DNA of 64,000 nucleotides from Paraburkholderia sp. Ac-20340. Lineage in GTDB: Bacteria; Pseudomonadota; Gammaproteobacteria; Burkholderiales; Burkholderiaceae. Positions 28,018 through 36,121 of this stretch are shown here, one piece after another. How positions within the stretch are numbered: the stretch's first letter is position 1; each line of letters opens with the position of its first letter. The stretch covers positions 1 to 64,000 of the forward strand of contig NZ_JAAGPR010000030.1 of NCBI RefSeq assembly GCF_017104965.1, given 5' to 3'. The notes under the pieces are model-generated. The model saw only the letters and a list, made by a program, of their open reading frames with translations. It searched no databases and had not been told where the DNA came from. The position numbers and the translations under genes were made by a program.

Positions 28018-29292
28018 TTACTGCTTGCGTCCCGCGGCGCGGTAGCCGATATCGTGGCGATACTGCATGCCATCGAACGAGATGCGGTTCACCGTTTCAT
28101 AGGCGACGTTCTGCGCGCTGCGCACCGAATCGGCCAGGCCGACCACGCACAGCACACGGCCGCCCGAGGTCACGAGCTTGCCGTCGACGAATTGCGTGCC
28201 TGCGTGGAACGTGACCGAATCGGCCGTTTCCGCCGGGATGTCGCTGATGCGATCGCCCTTGCGCGGGGTTTCCGGGTAGTTGTGCGCGGCCAGCACCACG
28301 CCCAGCGCCGTGCGGCGGTCCCATTCCAGCTCGACCTGATCGAGCGTGCCGGCGATGGCGTGCTCGAACACCTTCGAGAAGTCGCCCTTCAGGCGCGCCA
28401 TGATCGGCTGCGTTTCCGGGTCGCCCATGCGGCAGTTGAATTCGAGCGTCTTCGGGTTGCCTTGCGCGTCGATCATCAGACCGGCGTACAGGAAGCCCGT
28501 GAAGCGGATGCCTTCCTTCTCCATGCCCGCCACGGTCGGCAGGATGATTTCGCGCATCACGCGAGCGTGCAGTTGCGGCGTGACGATCGGCGCGGGCGAG
28601 TAGGCGCCCATGCCGCCCGTGTTCGGGCCCTGATCGCCGTCCTGCAGACGCTTGTGGTCCTGGCTCGACGCCAGCGCCAGCACGTGCTTGCCGTCCACCA
28701 TGACGATGAAGCTGGCTTCTTCGCCCGCGAGGAATTCCTCGATCACGACACGCGCGCCGGCATCGCCGAGCTTGTTGTCGGCCAGCATCGAATCGATCGC
28801 CTGATGCGCTTCTTCCAGCGACATCGCCACGACCACACCCTTGCCCGCCGCCAGGCCGTCGGCCTTGATGACGATCGGCGCGCCGTGCGTGTCGACGTAG
28901 GCGTGCGCGGCCGTCGCGTCCGAGAAGGTCTCGTAGGCGGCGGTCGGGATGTTGTGGCGCTTCATGAACGCCTTGGCGAAATCCTTCGAGCTTTCGAGCT
29001 GCGCGGCTTCCTTCGTGGGGCCGAACACCTTCAGGCCGCGCGAACGGAACACGTTGACGATGCCCGCTGCGAGCGGCGCTTCCGGGCCGACCACGGTGAA
29101 GGCCACCTGTTCGCGCTCGGCGAAATCGGCGAGCTCGTTGATGTCCGTGATGTCGACGTTGGCGAGCCGCTCGTCCTGCGCGGTGCCGCCGTTGCCCGGT
29201 GCGACGTAGACGAGCTGCACGCGTTGCGCCTGGGCGAGTTTCCACGCCAGTGCATGTTCGCGGCCGCCAGAACCGACGACGAGTAACTTCAT
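28018..29292 (-). CDS. purD: Phosphoribosylamine-glycine ligase (GAR synthetase)
   Basis: A 424-residue ATP-grasp enzyme, the step of purine synthesis before PurT. It starts MKLLVVGSGGREHALAWKLA. The ATP-grasp core has PIVIKADGLAAGKGVVVAMS, followed by EEFLAGEEASFIVMVDG, GPNTGGMGAYSPAP and EFNCRMGDPETQ. Its substrate product feeds purT at 1.8 kb in the same window. It lies 118 bases after yebC in the same direction. Confidence 0.97.
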   Translation of the reverse strand: MKLLVVGSGGREHALAWKLAQAQRVQLVYVAPGNGGTAQDERLANVDITDINELADFAEREQVAFTVVGPEAPLAAGIVNVFRSRGLKVFGPTKEAAQLESSKDFAKAFMKRHNIPTAAYETFSDATAAHAYVDTHGAPIVIKADGLAAGKGVVVAMSLEEAHQAIDSMLADNKLGDAGARVVIEEFLAGEEASFIVMVDGKHVLALASSQDHKRLQDGDQGPNTGGMGAYSPAPIVTPQLHARVMREIILPTVAGMEKEGIRFTGFLYAGLMIDAQGNPKTLEFNCRMGDPETQPIMARLKGDFSKVFEHAIAGTLDQVELEWDRRTALGVVLAAHNYPETPRKGDRISDIPAETADSVTFHAGTQFVDGKLVTSGGRVLCVVGLADSVRSAQNVAYETVNRISFDGMQYRHDIGYRAAGRKQ

Positions 29293-29410
29293 GAGAATCC
29301 CCGAAAGACCAGAACCAGAAACAGTTGCGGCTGGCGCACGTGCGCCAGCCGTGAAAAGCGAGGGGGCGCGCTGCTGCGTGAAACCTGCCGCGCGCGCCGC
29401 GCCGATGCCG

Positions 29411-30136
29411 TTATTCGGCGATCGATGCGTTGGTGTAGACCTCCTGGACGTCGTCCAGGTTTTCGAGCGCGTCCAGCAGCTTCTGCATCTTCACGGCGTC
29501 GTCGCCGGTGAATTCGACTTCGGTCTGCGGCTTCATCGTGACTTCGGCCATTTCCGCCTTGAAGCCGGCGGCTTCGAGCGCGTCCTTGACCTTCTGGAAT
29601 TCGAACGGCGGGCAGACCACTTCGATCGAGCCGTCTTCGTTGGTCACGACGTCGTCGGCGCCGGCTTCCAGCGCGGCGTTCATGAGTTCGTCTTCCGGGG
29701 TGCCCGGCGCGAACACGAACTGGCCGACGTGATCGAACATGAACGCGACCGAACCGTCCGTGCCCATGTTGCCGCCGAACTTCGAGAACGCGTGGCGCAC
29801 TTCCGCGACCGTGCGGGTGCGGTTGTCCGTCATGGTGTCGACGATCACGGCCGCGCCGCCGATGCCGTAGCCTTCGTAGCGGATTTCTTCGTAGTTCGCG
29901 CCATCGACGCCGCCCACGCCGCGCTGGATCGCGCGGTTGATGTTGTCCTTGGGCATGTTGGCGTCATAGGCCTTGTCGACGGCCAGACGCAGACGCGGGT
30001 TGGAGTCGATATCGCCCCCGCCCATGCGCGCCGCAACCTGGATTTCCTTGATCAGCCGGGTCCAGATCTTGCCGCGCTTCGCGTCAGCAGCCGCTTTCTT
30101 GTGCTTGATGTTGGCCCATTTCGAATGACCCGCCAT
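29411..30136 (-). CDS. yebC: YebC/PmpR family regulator / translation factor
   Basis: A 241-residue YebC protein beginning MAGHSKWANIKHKKAAADAK, with domain 2 (GGNMGTDGSVAFMFD) and the C-terminal segment ending NLDDVQEVYTNASI. YebC proteins were described as transcription regulators and more recently as helping ribosomes through proline-rich stretches. ATG 30136 has GGAGAAAGG upstream; 13 open codons before it are dropped. A long 5' region with a palindrome near its predicted promoter precedes it. Confidence 0.95.
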   Translation of the reverse strand: MAGHSKWANIKHKKAAADAKRGKIWTRLIKEIQVAARMGGGDIDSNPRLRLAVDKAYDANMPKDNINRAIQRGVGGVDGANYEEIRYEGYGIGGAAVIVDTMTDNRTRTVAEVRHAFSKFGGNMGTDGSVAFMFDHVGQFVFAPGTPEDELMNAALEAGADDVVTNEDGSIEVVCPPFEFQKVKDALEAAGFKAEMAEVTMKPQTEVEFTGDDAVKMQKLLDALENLDDVQEVYTNASIAE

Positions 30137-30613
30137 ACCTTTCTCCGTCGCACGCGCGTGGCGTGCATGGTGCAATTGTCGTTGCTGCAGTGTCGAAGCC
30201 GCAGTGTTCAGGTGACGCTGACCGGGCGCGGCACGGCGCGCGTTCGCGCGTCATGCGGCCACTGGAAACGTCGAGTGTCTGTCCGCCTGGGGTCGCGTTG
30301 CGGGTGCCTTGCGGCTACGTTGCTCAACGCGTGCCGACTGGACCAGGCCAGCGGCCGGCACGGGCGGCGGGGAACGCGTAAGGGCAGGCTCGAGGACACG
30401 ACATCGGCCCGGCTGGGGCGCCGCGCCGCGAAGGCCAGGCCGCCTTCGGACTGTCGTGAATCTTCCCGCGACCTTCAGGTGGACCTGAATTTTATCACGG
30501 CGCAACCGGCTGGCTCCGGCTCTCCGAGAGATTACGCGCGCGCGTCGGCGGGGAAAAAGGGAGTGAACCGGAAGGGGACGGCGCGAGGCCGCCCCGTGTA
30601 GCCCGGTCAGGCT
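30137..30613. other. Intergenic region and probable long leader upstream of yebC
   Basis: About 477 bases without a gene. On the minus strand TAAAAT (30489-30494) is a candidate -10, and the perfect palindrome TTCAGGTGGACCTGAA (30474-30489) lies immediately downstream. If used, the yebC leader is about 345 nt. The rest is GC-rich and featureless to me. A hairpin with one bulge (ACGGGGCGGC, minus strand, near 30597) may end upp. Confidence 0.4.
30474..30494 (-). promoter_or_regulatory. Candidate promoter -10 with overlapping palindromic operator for yebC-purD
   Basis: The palindrome has 7-base arms TTCAGGT and ACCTGAA around GG and would cover the transcription start set by TAAAAT. This geometry suits a repressor. 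The regulator is unknown and the -35 is weak. Confidence 0.35.
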
Positions 30614-31264
30614 TTAGTTCTTGGTGCCGAACAGGCGGTCGCCCGCGTCGCCCAGACCCGGGATGATGTAGGCGTGGCCGTCCAGGTGCGAATCGAGCGA
30701 TGCCACGTAGAGCTTGACGTCCGGGTGCGCCTTCTGGAACACCTCGACGCCTTCGGGCGCGGCCACCAGCGCGAGGAACAGGATGCGCTCGCCCGGCACG
30801 CCGCGGCGCTTGAGTACGTCGATCGCGTGCGCGGCCGAGTAGCCCGTGGCGACCATCGGATCGCACAGGATGAAGGTGCGGTCTTCCAGATCGGGCAGAC
30901 GCACGAGGTATTCGACCGGGCGATGGTCATCGTCGCGATACACGCCGATATGACCCACGCGCGCCGACGGCACCAGTTCCACCAGACCATCGGACATGCC
31001 GATGCCCGCGCGCAGCACCGGCACGATGGCCAGTTTCTTGCCGGCGATCACCGGCGCGTCGATTTCGACCAGCGGCGTCTGCACGCGGCGCGTCGCAACC
31101 GGCAGATCGCGCGTGATTTCGTAACCCATCAGCAGCGTGATTTCGCGCAGCAGCTCGCGGAACGTGCGCGTGGATGTGTCCTTGTCGCGCATATGGGTGA
31201 GCTTGTGCTGGATCAGCGGGTGATCGAGGATGAAAAGATTCGGAAAACGGCTGTCCTGTTTCAT
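30614..31264 (-). CDS. upp: Uracil phosphoribosyltransferase
   Basis: A 216-residue type I PRTase that salvages uracil to UMP with PRPP. It shows LTHMRDKDTSTRTFRELLRE near the start, VPVLRAGIGMSDGLVELVPS, the PRPP loop ILCDPMVATGYSAAHAID, and the uracil-binding IIPGLGDAGDRLFGT end. ATG 31264 gives exactly family length. TATACT on the minus strand at 31347-31352 is a likely -10, with a leader of about 75 nt. Confidence 0.96.
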   Translation of the reverse strand: MKQDSRFPNLFILDHPLIQHKLTHMRDKDTSTRTFRELLREITLLMGYEITRDLPVATRRVQTPLVEIDAPVIAGKKLAIVPVLRAGIGMSDGLVELVPSARVGHIGVYRDDDHRPVEYLVRLPDLEDRTFILCDPMVATGYSAAHAIDVLKRRGVPGERILFLALVAAPEGVEVFQKAHPDVKLYVASLDSHLDGHAYIIPGLGDAGDRLFGTKN

Positions 31265-31564
31265 GGCGGGGCGCACAAGGCTGCAAGAGATATCGGGGGA
31301 GCGGCCGGGCTGGCGTCGCGCCGCCCATACCGTCCATACAGGCGCAAGTATACGGGATGCGCGTGCCAACCGATCCGGGATCTGTTCGCGCACCCTGGCG
31401 CCGTCCCGGCTCGCCTGCGTGCGGGCAGCCACGCGCTTCGCCCGATTCTTCTAGAATCGCAAAACCCGCACGGATCGGGCGCCGTTTCTGGCCACTGCTC
31501 GGCATGGCCGGCCGCGCCCGCAGGCACGCGACAGGGCACGCAAAACCGGACAAGGAAGAACACC

Positions 31565-32344
31565 ATGGACATGGGCATCGCAGGACGCACCGCGCTGGTG
31601 TGCGCGGCAAGCAAGGGACTGGGGCGCGGCTGCGCCGAGGCGCTGGCCGCCGAAGGCGTGAACGTCACCATCGTCGCGCGCACGTTGAGCACACTGGAAG
31701 AGACCGCCGCGCAGATCCGCGCCAGCACGGGCGTCGAAGTCAAGGCCGTGGCCTGCGACATCACCACGGAAGCGGGCCGCGCCGCGGCGCTGGCCGCCTG
31801 CCCGTCGCCGGACATTCTCGTCAACAACGCGGGCGGCCCGCCGCCGGGCGACTTCCGCAGCTTCACGCGCGAGCAGTGGCTGGCCGCGCTCGACGCCAAC
31901 ATGCTCACGCCGATCGCGCTGGTGCAGGCCACCATCGACGGCATGATCGCGCGCGGCTTCGGGCGCATCGTCAATATCACGAGTTCGTCGGTGAAGGCGC
32001 CGATCGACGTGCTGGGGCTGTCCAACGGCGCACGCTCGGGCCTCACGGGTTTTATCGCGGGCGTGGCGCGCCAGGTCGCGAGCACGGGCGTGACGATCAA
32101 CAGCCTGCTGCCGGGCGTGTTCGACACCGATCGCATCAAGACCACCATCGCCGCCCAGGCCGAAAAGGGCCAGTTGTCGCTCGACGAAGTGCGCGAGCGC
32201 CGCATGAAGTCGATCCCGGCCGGGCGCTTCGGCACGCCGGATGAGTTCGGCCGCGCCTGCGCGTTCCTGTGCAGCGTGCACGCGGGCTATATCACCGGAC
32301 AGAACTGGCTCATCGACGGCGGCGCCTATCCGGGCACCTTCTGA
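31565..32344 (+). CDS. Short-chain dehydrogenase/reductase with a non-canonical active site
   Basis: A 259-residue SDR. The NAD(P) motif is AASKGLGRG and NNAGG is present. The catalytic serine region reads TSSSVKAPIDVLGLSNGARSG: where classical enzymes have Tyr-x3-Lys this protein has Ser-x3-Arg. This matches a known FabG-like subgroup that lacks YxxxK, so normal reductase chemistry should not be assumed. ATG 31565 follows AAGGAAGAACACC. TAGAAT at 31452-31457 may be its -10. It is followed by mgsA 109 bases later. Confidence 0.85.
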   Translation: MDMGIAGRTALVCAASKGLGRGCAEALAAEGVNVTIVARTLSTLEETAAQIRASTGVEVKAVACDITTEAGRAAALAACPSPDILVNNAGGPPPGDFRSFTREQWLAALDANMLTPIALVQATIDGMIARGFGRIVNITSSSVKAPIDVLGLSNGARSGLTGFIAGVARQVASTGVTINSLLPGVFDTDRIKTTIAAQAEKGQLSLDEVRERRMKSIPAGRFGTPDEFGRACAFLCSVHAGYITGQNWLIDGGAYPGTF

Positions 32345-32453
32345 CGTGCGAGGATGCGCACGATTCATCTGATCGACCGCGGGACAATCCACAGTTCAAT
32401 CCGCGGTTCAACTGCAAAGCAGCAACCTTAATCTCACGCCAGGAGCCCAATCC

Positions 32454-32843
32454 ATGTCTACCCGCGTCGCACTGATCGCGCACGATCACAAGAAGGACGA
32501 CATCGTCCGGCTCGCCGGCGAATACGTCGATACGCTGCGCCGTTGCGACCTGCTCGCGACCGGCACGACCGGCGGACGTATCGCCGATGCGCACGGCCTG
32601 AGCGTCGAGCGCATGCTGTCGGGCCCGCATGGCGGCGATCTGCAGATCGGCGCGCAACTGGCCGAAGGCAATGTCGATGTGGTGATCTTTCTGCGCGACC
32701 CCATGACGCCGCAGCCGCACGAACCCGATATCAACGCGCTGGTGCGCGCCTGCGACGTGCATGACGTGCCGTGCGCGACCAATATCTCCACGGCGCGCAT
32801 GATTCTCGACGTGCTCACGCTGCGCATGAAGGACGTGATTTAA
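32454..32843 (+). CDS. mgsA: Methylglyoxal synthase
   Basis: A 129-residue enzyme that turns dihydroxyacetone phosphate into methylglyoxal and phosphate, a bypass under phosphate shortage. It shows RVALIAHDHKKDDIV, the phosphate-binding TGTTGG, the catalytic part MLSGPHGGDLQIG and the aspartate in FLRDPMTPQPHEPD, and the allosteric C-terminal region. CCAGGAG precedes the ATG. A quinone reductase follows 50 bases later; members of that superfamily can reduce carbonyl or enone products, so a detoxifying link is possible but unproven. Confidence 0.95.
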   Translation: MSTRVALIAHDHKKDDIVRLAGEYVDTLRRCDLLATGTTGGRIADAHGLSVERMLSGPHGGDLQIGAQLAEGNVDVVIFLRDPMTPQPHEPDINALVRACDVHDVPCATNISTARMILDVLTLRMKDVI

Positions 32844-32893
32844 GCGCCGCGCCCGCGGGCGCGGCAGATCCATCCCAGACTGGAAGAGACAAG

Positions 32894-33868
32894 ATGACCA
32901 AGGCAATCCGATACGAGCAGACCGGCGGCCCCGAAGTAATGAAGTGGGTCGATGTCGAAGTGGGCGAGCCGGGCGAGGGCGAGATCCGCGTGAAGCAGAG
33001 CGCGTGCGGCCTGAACTATATCGACGTGTATTTCCGCACCGGGCTGTATCCGCAGCCACTGCCTGCGGGTTTGGGCATGGAGGCGGCGGGCGAGGTGGTG
33101 GCCGTCGGCGCGGGCGTGAGCAGCGTGAAAGTGGGCGAGCGCGTGGCCTATGTCGGACGACCGCCGGGCGCCTATGCGCAGGAGCGCGTGCTGCGCGCGG
33201 ACCAGGTGATCCGCCTGCCCGATGCGATCAGCGACGAACAGGCCGCGTCCGTCATGCTGCAGGGCCTCACGGCGCAATATCTGCTGCGCCGCACTTACCG
33301 CGTGCAGGCCGGCGACACGATCCTGATCCAGGCCGCAGCGGGCGGCGTGGGTCTGCTTGTCTGCCAGTGGGCCAAGGCGCTGGGCGCAACGGTGATCGGC
33401 ACGGTCAGTTCCGCTGAAAAGGCCGAGATCGCGAAGGCGCACGGCTGCGATCATCCGATCGTCTATACGCGCGAGGATTTCACCGCGCGCGTGCGCGAGA
33501 TCACCCACGGCGCGGGCGTGCCCGTGGTGTACGACTCGATCGGCAAGGATACGTATGTGAAGTCGCTCGACTGTCTTGCGCCGCTCGGCATGTTCGTGAG
33601 CTTCGGCAATGCGTCGGGGCCGCTGCCGCCGATCGATTCGTCGGCGTTCTCGTCGCGCGGCTCGCTGTTCTTTACGCGCCCGACGCTGTTTTCGTACATC
33701 GCCAAACGCAGCGACTACGAGGCGATGTCCGCCGAACTGTTCGACGTGATCGCTTCGGGCAAGGTGAAGACGTCGATCAACCAGCGCTACGCGCTCAAGG
33801 ACGTAGGCCAGGCGCACGCCGATCTGGAAGCGCGCAAGACCACGGGGTCGACGATCCTGATGCCGTAA
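32894..33868 (+). CDS. NADPH:quinone oxidoreductase (zeta-crystallin type)
   Basis: A 324-residue zinc-less medium-chain reductase. The N-terminal GroES-like domain includes ACGLNYIDVYFRTGLYP and GMEAAGEVVAVG. The cofactor fold has ILIQAAAGGVGLLVCQWAKALG and later TVSSAEKAEIAKAHG. Close to E. coli QorA in pattern and length. ATG 32894 follows AAGAGACAAG. Its stop codon TAA lies inside the first unit of an 8-bp tandem repeat that continues downstream. Confidence 0.92.
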   Translation: MTKAIRYEQTGGPEVMKWVDVEVGEPGEGEIRVKQSACGLNYIDVYFRTGLYPQPLPAGLGMEAAGEVVAVGAGVSSVKVGERVAYVGRPPGAYAQERVLRADQVIRLPDAISDEQAASVMLQGLTAQYLLRRTYRVQAGDTILIQAAAGGVGLLVCQWAKALGATVIGTVSSAEKAEIAKAHGCDHPIVYTREDFTARVREITHGAGVPVVYDSIGKDTYVKSLDCLAPLGMFVSFGNASGPLPPIDSSAFSSRGSLFFTRPTLFSYIAKRSDYEAMSAELFDVIASGKVKTSINQRYALKDVGQAHADLEARKTTGSTILMP

Positions 33869-33918
33869 AGCCGTAAAGCCGTAAAGCCGTAAAGCCGTAA
33901 AGCCGTAAAGCCGTAAAG
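33863..33918 (+). repeat. Seven perfect copies of an 8-bp tandem repeat (CCGTAAAG)
   Basis: CCGTAAAG is repeated seven times without a mismatch, then degenerates to CCGTACCGCCGTA. The qor stop codon (TAA 33866-33868) is in the first copy. Each unit carries TAA, and since 8 is not a multiple of 3 every plus frame is closed. Copy number is likely to vary by slippage. Confidence 0.97.
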
Positions 33919-33941
33919 CCGTACCGCCGTACCCGACACGT

Positions 33942-33975
33942 AAAGGCGCGCATGCCAGTCATGCGCGCTTTTTTT
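33942..33975 (+). terminator. Terminator after the quinone oxidoreductase gene
   Basis: GCGCGCATG and CATGCGCGC pair around CCAGT, followed by TTTTTTTA. It separates the repeat from the kdp promoter region. Confidence 0.88.
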
Positions 33976-33994
33976 ATGGGCTTTTTTTCCCGCG

Positions 33995-34011
33995 TTTACG
34001 CGATTTTTATA
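33995..34011 (+). promoter_or_regulatory. Candidate KdpE operator upstream of the kdp operon
   Basis: TTTACG, five bases, then TTTATA match the T-rich half-sites with 5-base spacing of the E. coli KdpE site (TTTATA-N5-TTTACA), in swapped order. It lies 78 bases before the first kdp-locus ATG; GATAAA (34045-34050) could be the -10. kdpD and kdpE are encoded downstream. Confidence 0.4.
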
Positions 34012-34088
34012 CGCCCGCCTCAAGCTTTGATCCGGATTTAACGCGATAAACCGTACCTTACCGCCATCCATCAATGGAGAACACGACA

Positions 34089-34214
34089 ATGGATGTGCTG
34101 TATATCGGGGGGCTGGCGGTCTTCGCTGCGCTCACATTCGCGTTGATCGCCGGCTGCGGGAAGCTGATGCAGTACCGCCGCGCCGGCCAGAACGCCACGG
34201 GAGCGCGCTCATGA
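34089..34214 (+). CDS. Small single-span membrane protein at the head of the kdp operon
   Basis: A 41-residue ORF: MDVLYIGGLAVFAALTFALI forms one membrane segment, followed by AGCGKLMQYRR and a polar tail. ATGGAGAA gives a good ribosome-binding site. Its stop overlaps the kdpF ATG (TCATGA), so the two are translationally coupled. It is not KdpF itself. It may be an accessory subunit or regulator of the KdpFABC pump; I know of no assigned role. Confidence 0.7.
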   Translation: MDVLYIGGLAVFAALTFALIAGCGKLMQYRRAGQNATGARS

Positions 34215-34303
34215 CCTGGATCTTCTGGCTGTCGGGGGCGGCGACGCTGTTGCTGTTCGTCTATCTCGTCCATGCGCTGCTGCGCGCGGAGGACATCGAA
34301 TGA
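34211..34303 (+). CDS. kdpF: KdpF, small stabilising subunit of the potassium pump
   Basis: A 30-residue single-span peptide (MTWIFWLSGAATLLLFVYLV, then HALLRAEDIE) with the conserved LLRAEDIE end of KdpF. It stabilises the KdpABC complex in the inner membrane, lipid-like at the KdpA-KdpB interface. It overlaps the preceding small ORF and kdpA at both ends (ATGA type), so translation is tightly coupled. Confidence 0.92.
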   Translation: MTWIFWLSGAATLLLFVYLVHALLRAEDIE

Positions 34304-36105
34304 ACGCCAACACTGTGCTGCAAACGGGTATTTTCATCGTCGTGCTGCTGGCGCTCGCGGTGCCGGTCGCGGGCTATATCACGCGCGTGCTCGATGGGCG
34401 TTCGCGCGTCGTGCGCCTGTTCGCACCGCTCGAAAATCTGCTGTATCGCATCGCCGGCGTCGATCCGAGCGCCGAGATGAACTGGAAGCGCTACGCGTTC
34501 GCCACGCTCTCGTTCAACGTGCTGGGCGTGGGCTTTCTCTATGTGCTGCTGCGCGTGCAAGGCTGGCTGCCCGGCAACCCGCAGGCCTTCAGCGCGATGA
34601 CGCCGGACGGCGCGTTCAACACCGCCGTGAGTTTTGTCACCAACACCAACTGGCAGGACTACTCGCCCGAGCAGACCGTGAGCTATCTCACGCAGATGCT
34701 GGGCCTCACGGTGCAAAACTTCCTGTCGGCGGCGACGGGCATCGTCGTGGTGATCGCGCTGATTCGCGGCTTCGCGCGCCATTCGGCGCAGACCATCGGC
34801 AACTTCTGGGTCGATCTCACGCGCACCACGCTTTACGTGCTGGTGCCGATGTCGGCGCTCATCGCGGCGCTGCTGATGAGTCAGGGCATGATCCAGAACT
34901 TCAAGTCCTATCAGGACGTGCCGACGCTGCAGACCACGACCTACGCGGCGCCGAAGCTCGATGCGCAAGGCAACGCGATCAAGGACGCCAAGGGCAACGC
35001 CGTCACCGTCGATACCCAGGTGACGACGCAGACGCTCGCCATGGGTCCGGTCGCCTCGCAGGAAGCGATCAAGATGCTCGGCACCAATGGCGGCGGCTTC
35101 TTCAACGCGAACTCGGCGCATCCGTTCGAAAACCCGACGCCGTTCTCCAACTTCGTCGAAATGTTGGCGATCCTGATTATTCCGGCGGCGCTGTGTCTGG
35201 TATTCGGCAACATGGTGGCCGACCGGCGGCAGGGCATAGCGGTGCTCGCGGTGATGACGATTGCGTTCGCGCTCGCCGTAGGCGTGGAGCTTGCCGCCGA
35301 ACAGGCCGGCAATCCGCTGCTCACCACGCTCAACGTCGATCAGCACGCCAGCGCGCTGCAGGCGGGCGGCAACATGGAAGGCAAGGAAACGCGCTTTGGC
35401 ATCGCGCAGACGGGCATCTTCGTGGTGGCGACCACGGCGGCTTCGTGCGGCGCGGTCAACGGCATGCACGATTCGCTCACGCCGATCGGCGGGCTCGTGC
35501 CGATGCTCTTTATCCAGCTGGGCGAAGTGATCTTCGGCGGCGTGGGCTCGGGCCTGTACGGCATGCTGGTGTTCGCGCTGCTCGCGGTGTTCGTGGCCGG
35601 ACTGATGATCGGGCGCACGCCGGAATACGTGGGCAAGAAGATCGAAGCGTTCGAGATGAAGATGGTGTCGATCGTGATCCTGCTCACGCCGCTGCTGGTG
35701 CTGCTCGGCACGTCGATCGCGGTGCTTTCCGATGCGGGCAAAGCTGGGATCGCCAATCCGGGCGCGCATGGCTTCTCCGAAATCCTCTACGCGTTCAGCT
35801 CCGCCGCCAATAACAACGGCAGCGCGTTCGCGGGCTTGACCGTCAGCACGCCGTTCTACAACGGGCTGCTGGGCATAGCGATGTGGTTCGGCCGCTTCGG
35901 CACCATCGTGCCGGTGCTCGCCATCGCGGGTTCGCTCGCGAGCAAGAAGCGCATCGCCGTCACGGGCGGCACGCTGCCCACGCACGGCCCGCTGTTCGTC
36001 GTGCTGCTGCTCGGCTGCGTGCTGCTGGTGGGTGCGCTCACCTATGTGCCGGCGCTTGCGCTCGGTCCGGGTGTCGAGCATCTGATCATGCTCGGCGTGC
36101 ATTGA
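34300..36105 (+). CDS. kdpA: Potassium-transporting ATPase subunit KdpA
   Basis: A 601-residue channel-like subunit of the high-affinity K+ pump, related to SKT potassium channels. About ten membrane segments and four pore-loop motifs are visible, including NTNWQDYSPEQTVSY, TNGGGFFNANSAHPFENP, TAASCGAVNGMHDSLTP and the segment with AANNNGSAFAGL. Length fits (E. coli 557) with somewhat longer loops: residues about 205-240 contain a polar insert (KLDAQGNAIKDAKGNAVTV). The start overlaps the kdpF stop. Confidence 0.97.
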   Translation: MNANTVLQTGIFIVVLLALAVPVAGYITRVLDGRSRVVRLFAPLENLLYRIAGVDPSAEMNWKRYAFATLSFNVLGVGFLYVLLRVQGWLPGNPQAFSAMTPDGAFNTAVSFVTNTNWQDYSPEQTVSYLTQMLGLTVQNFLSAATGIVVVIALIRGFARHSAQTIGNFWVDLTRTTLYVLVPMSALIAALLMSQGMIQNFKSYQDVPTLQTTTYAAPKLDAQGNAIKDAKGNAVTVDTQVTTQTLAMGPVASQEAIKMLGTNGGGFFNANSAHPFENPTPFSNFVEMLAILIIPAALCLVFGNMVADRRQGIAVLAVMTIAFALAVGVELAAEQAGNPLLTTLNVDQHASALQAGGNMEGKETRFGIAQTGIFVVATTAASCGAVNGMHDSLTPIGGLVPMLFIQLGEVIFGGVGSGLYGMLVFALLAVFVAGLMIGRTPEYVGKKIEAFEMKMVSIVILLTPLLVLLGTSIAVLSDAGKAGIANPGAHGFSEILYAFSSAANNNGSAFAGLTVSTPFYNGLLGIAMWFGRFGTIVPVLAIAGSLASKKRIAVTGGTLPTHGPLFVVLLLGCVLLVGALTYVPALALGPGVEHLIMLGVH

Positions 36106-36121
36106 ACGGGGACTTTTCGAC

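Noticed and set aside
33863..33931. Possible CRISPR array or mobile-element end
   Set aside because: The 8-bp units are contiguous with no spacers and no cas genes or transposase are nearby; it is a simple tandem repeat.
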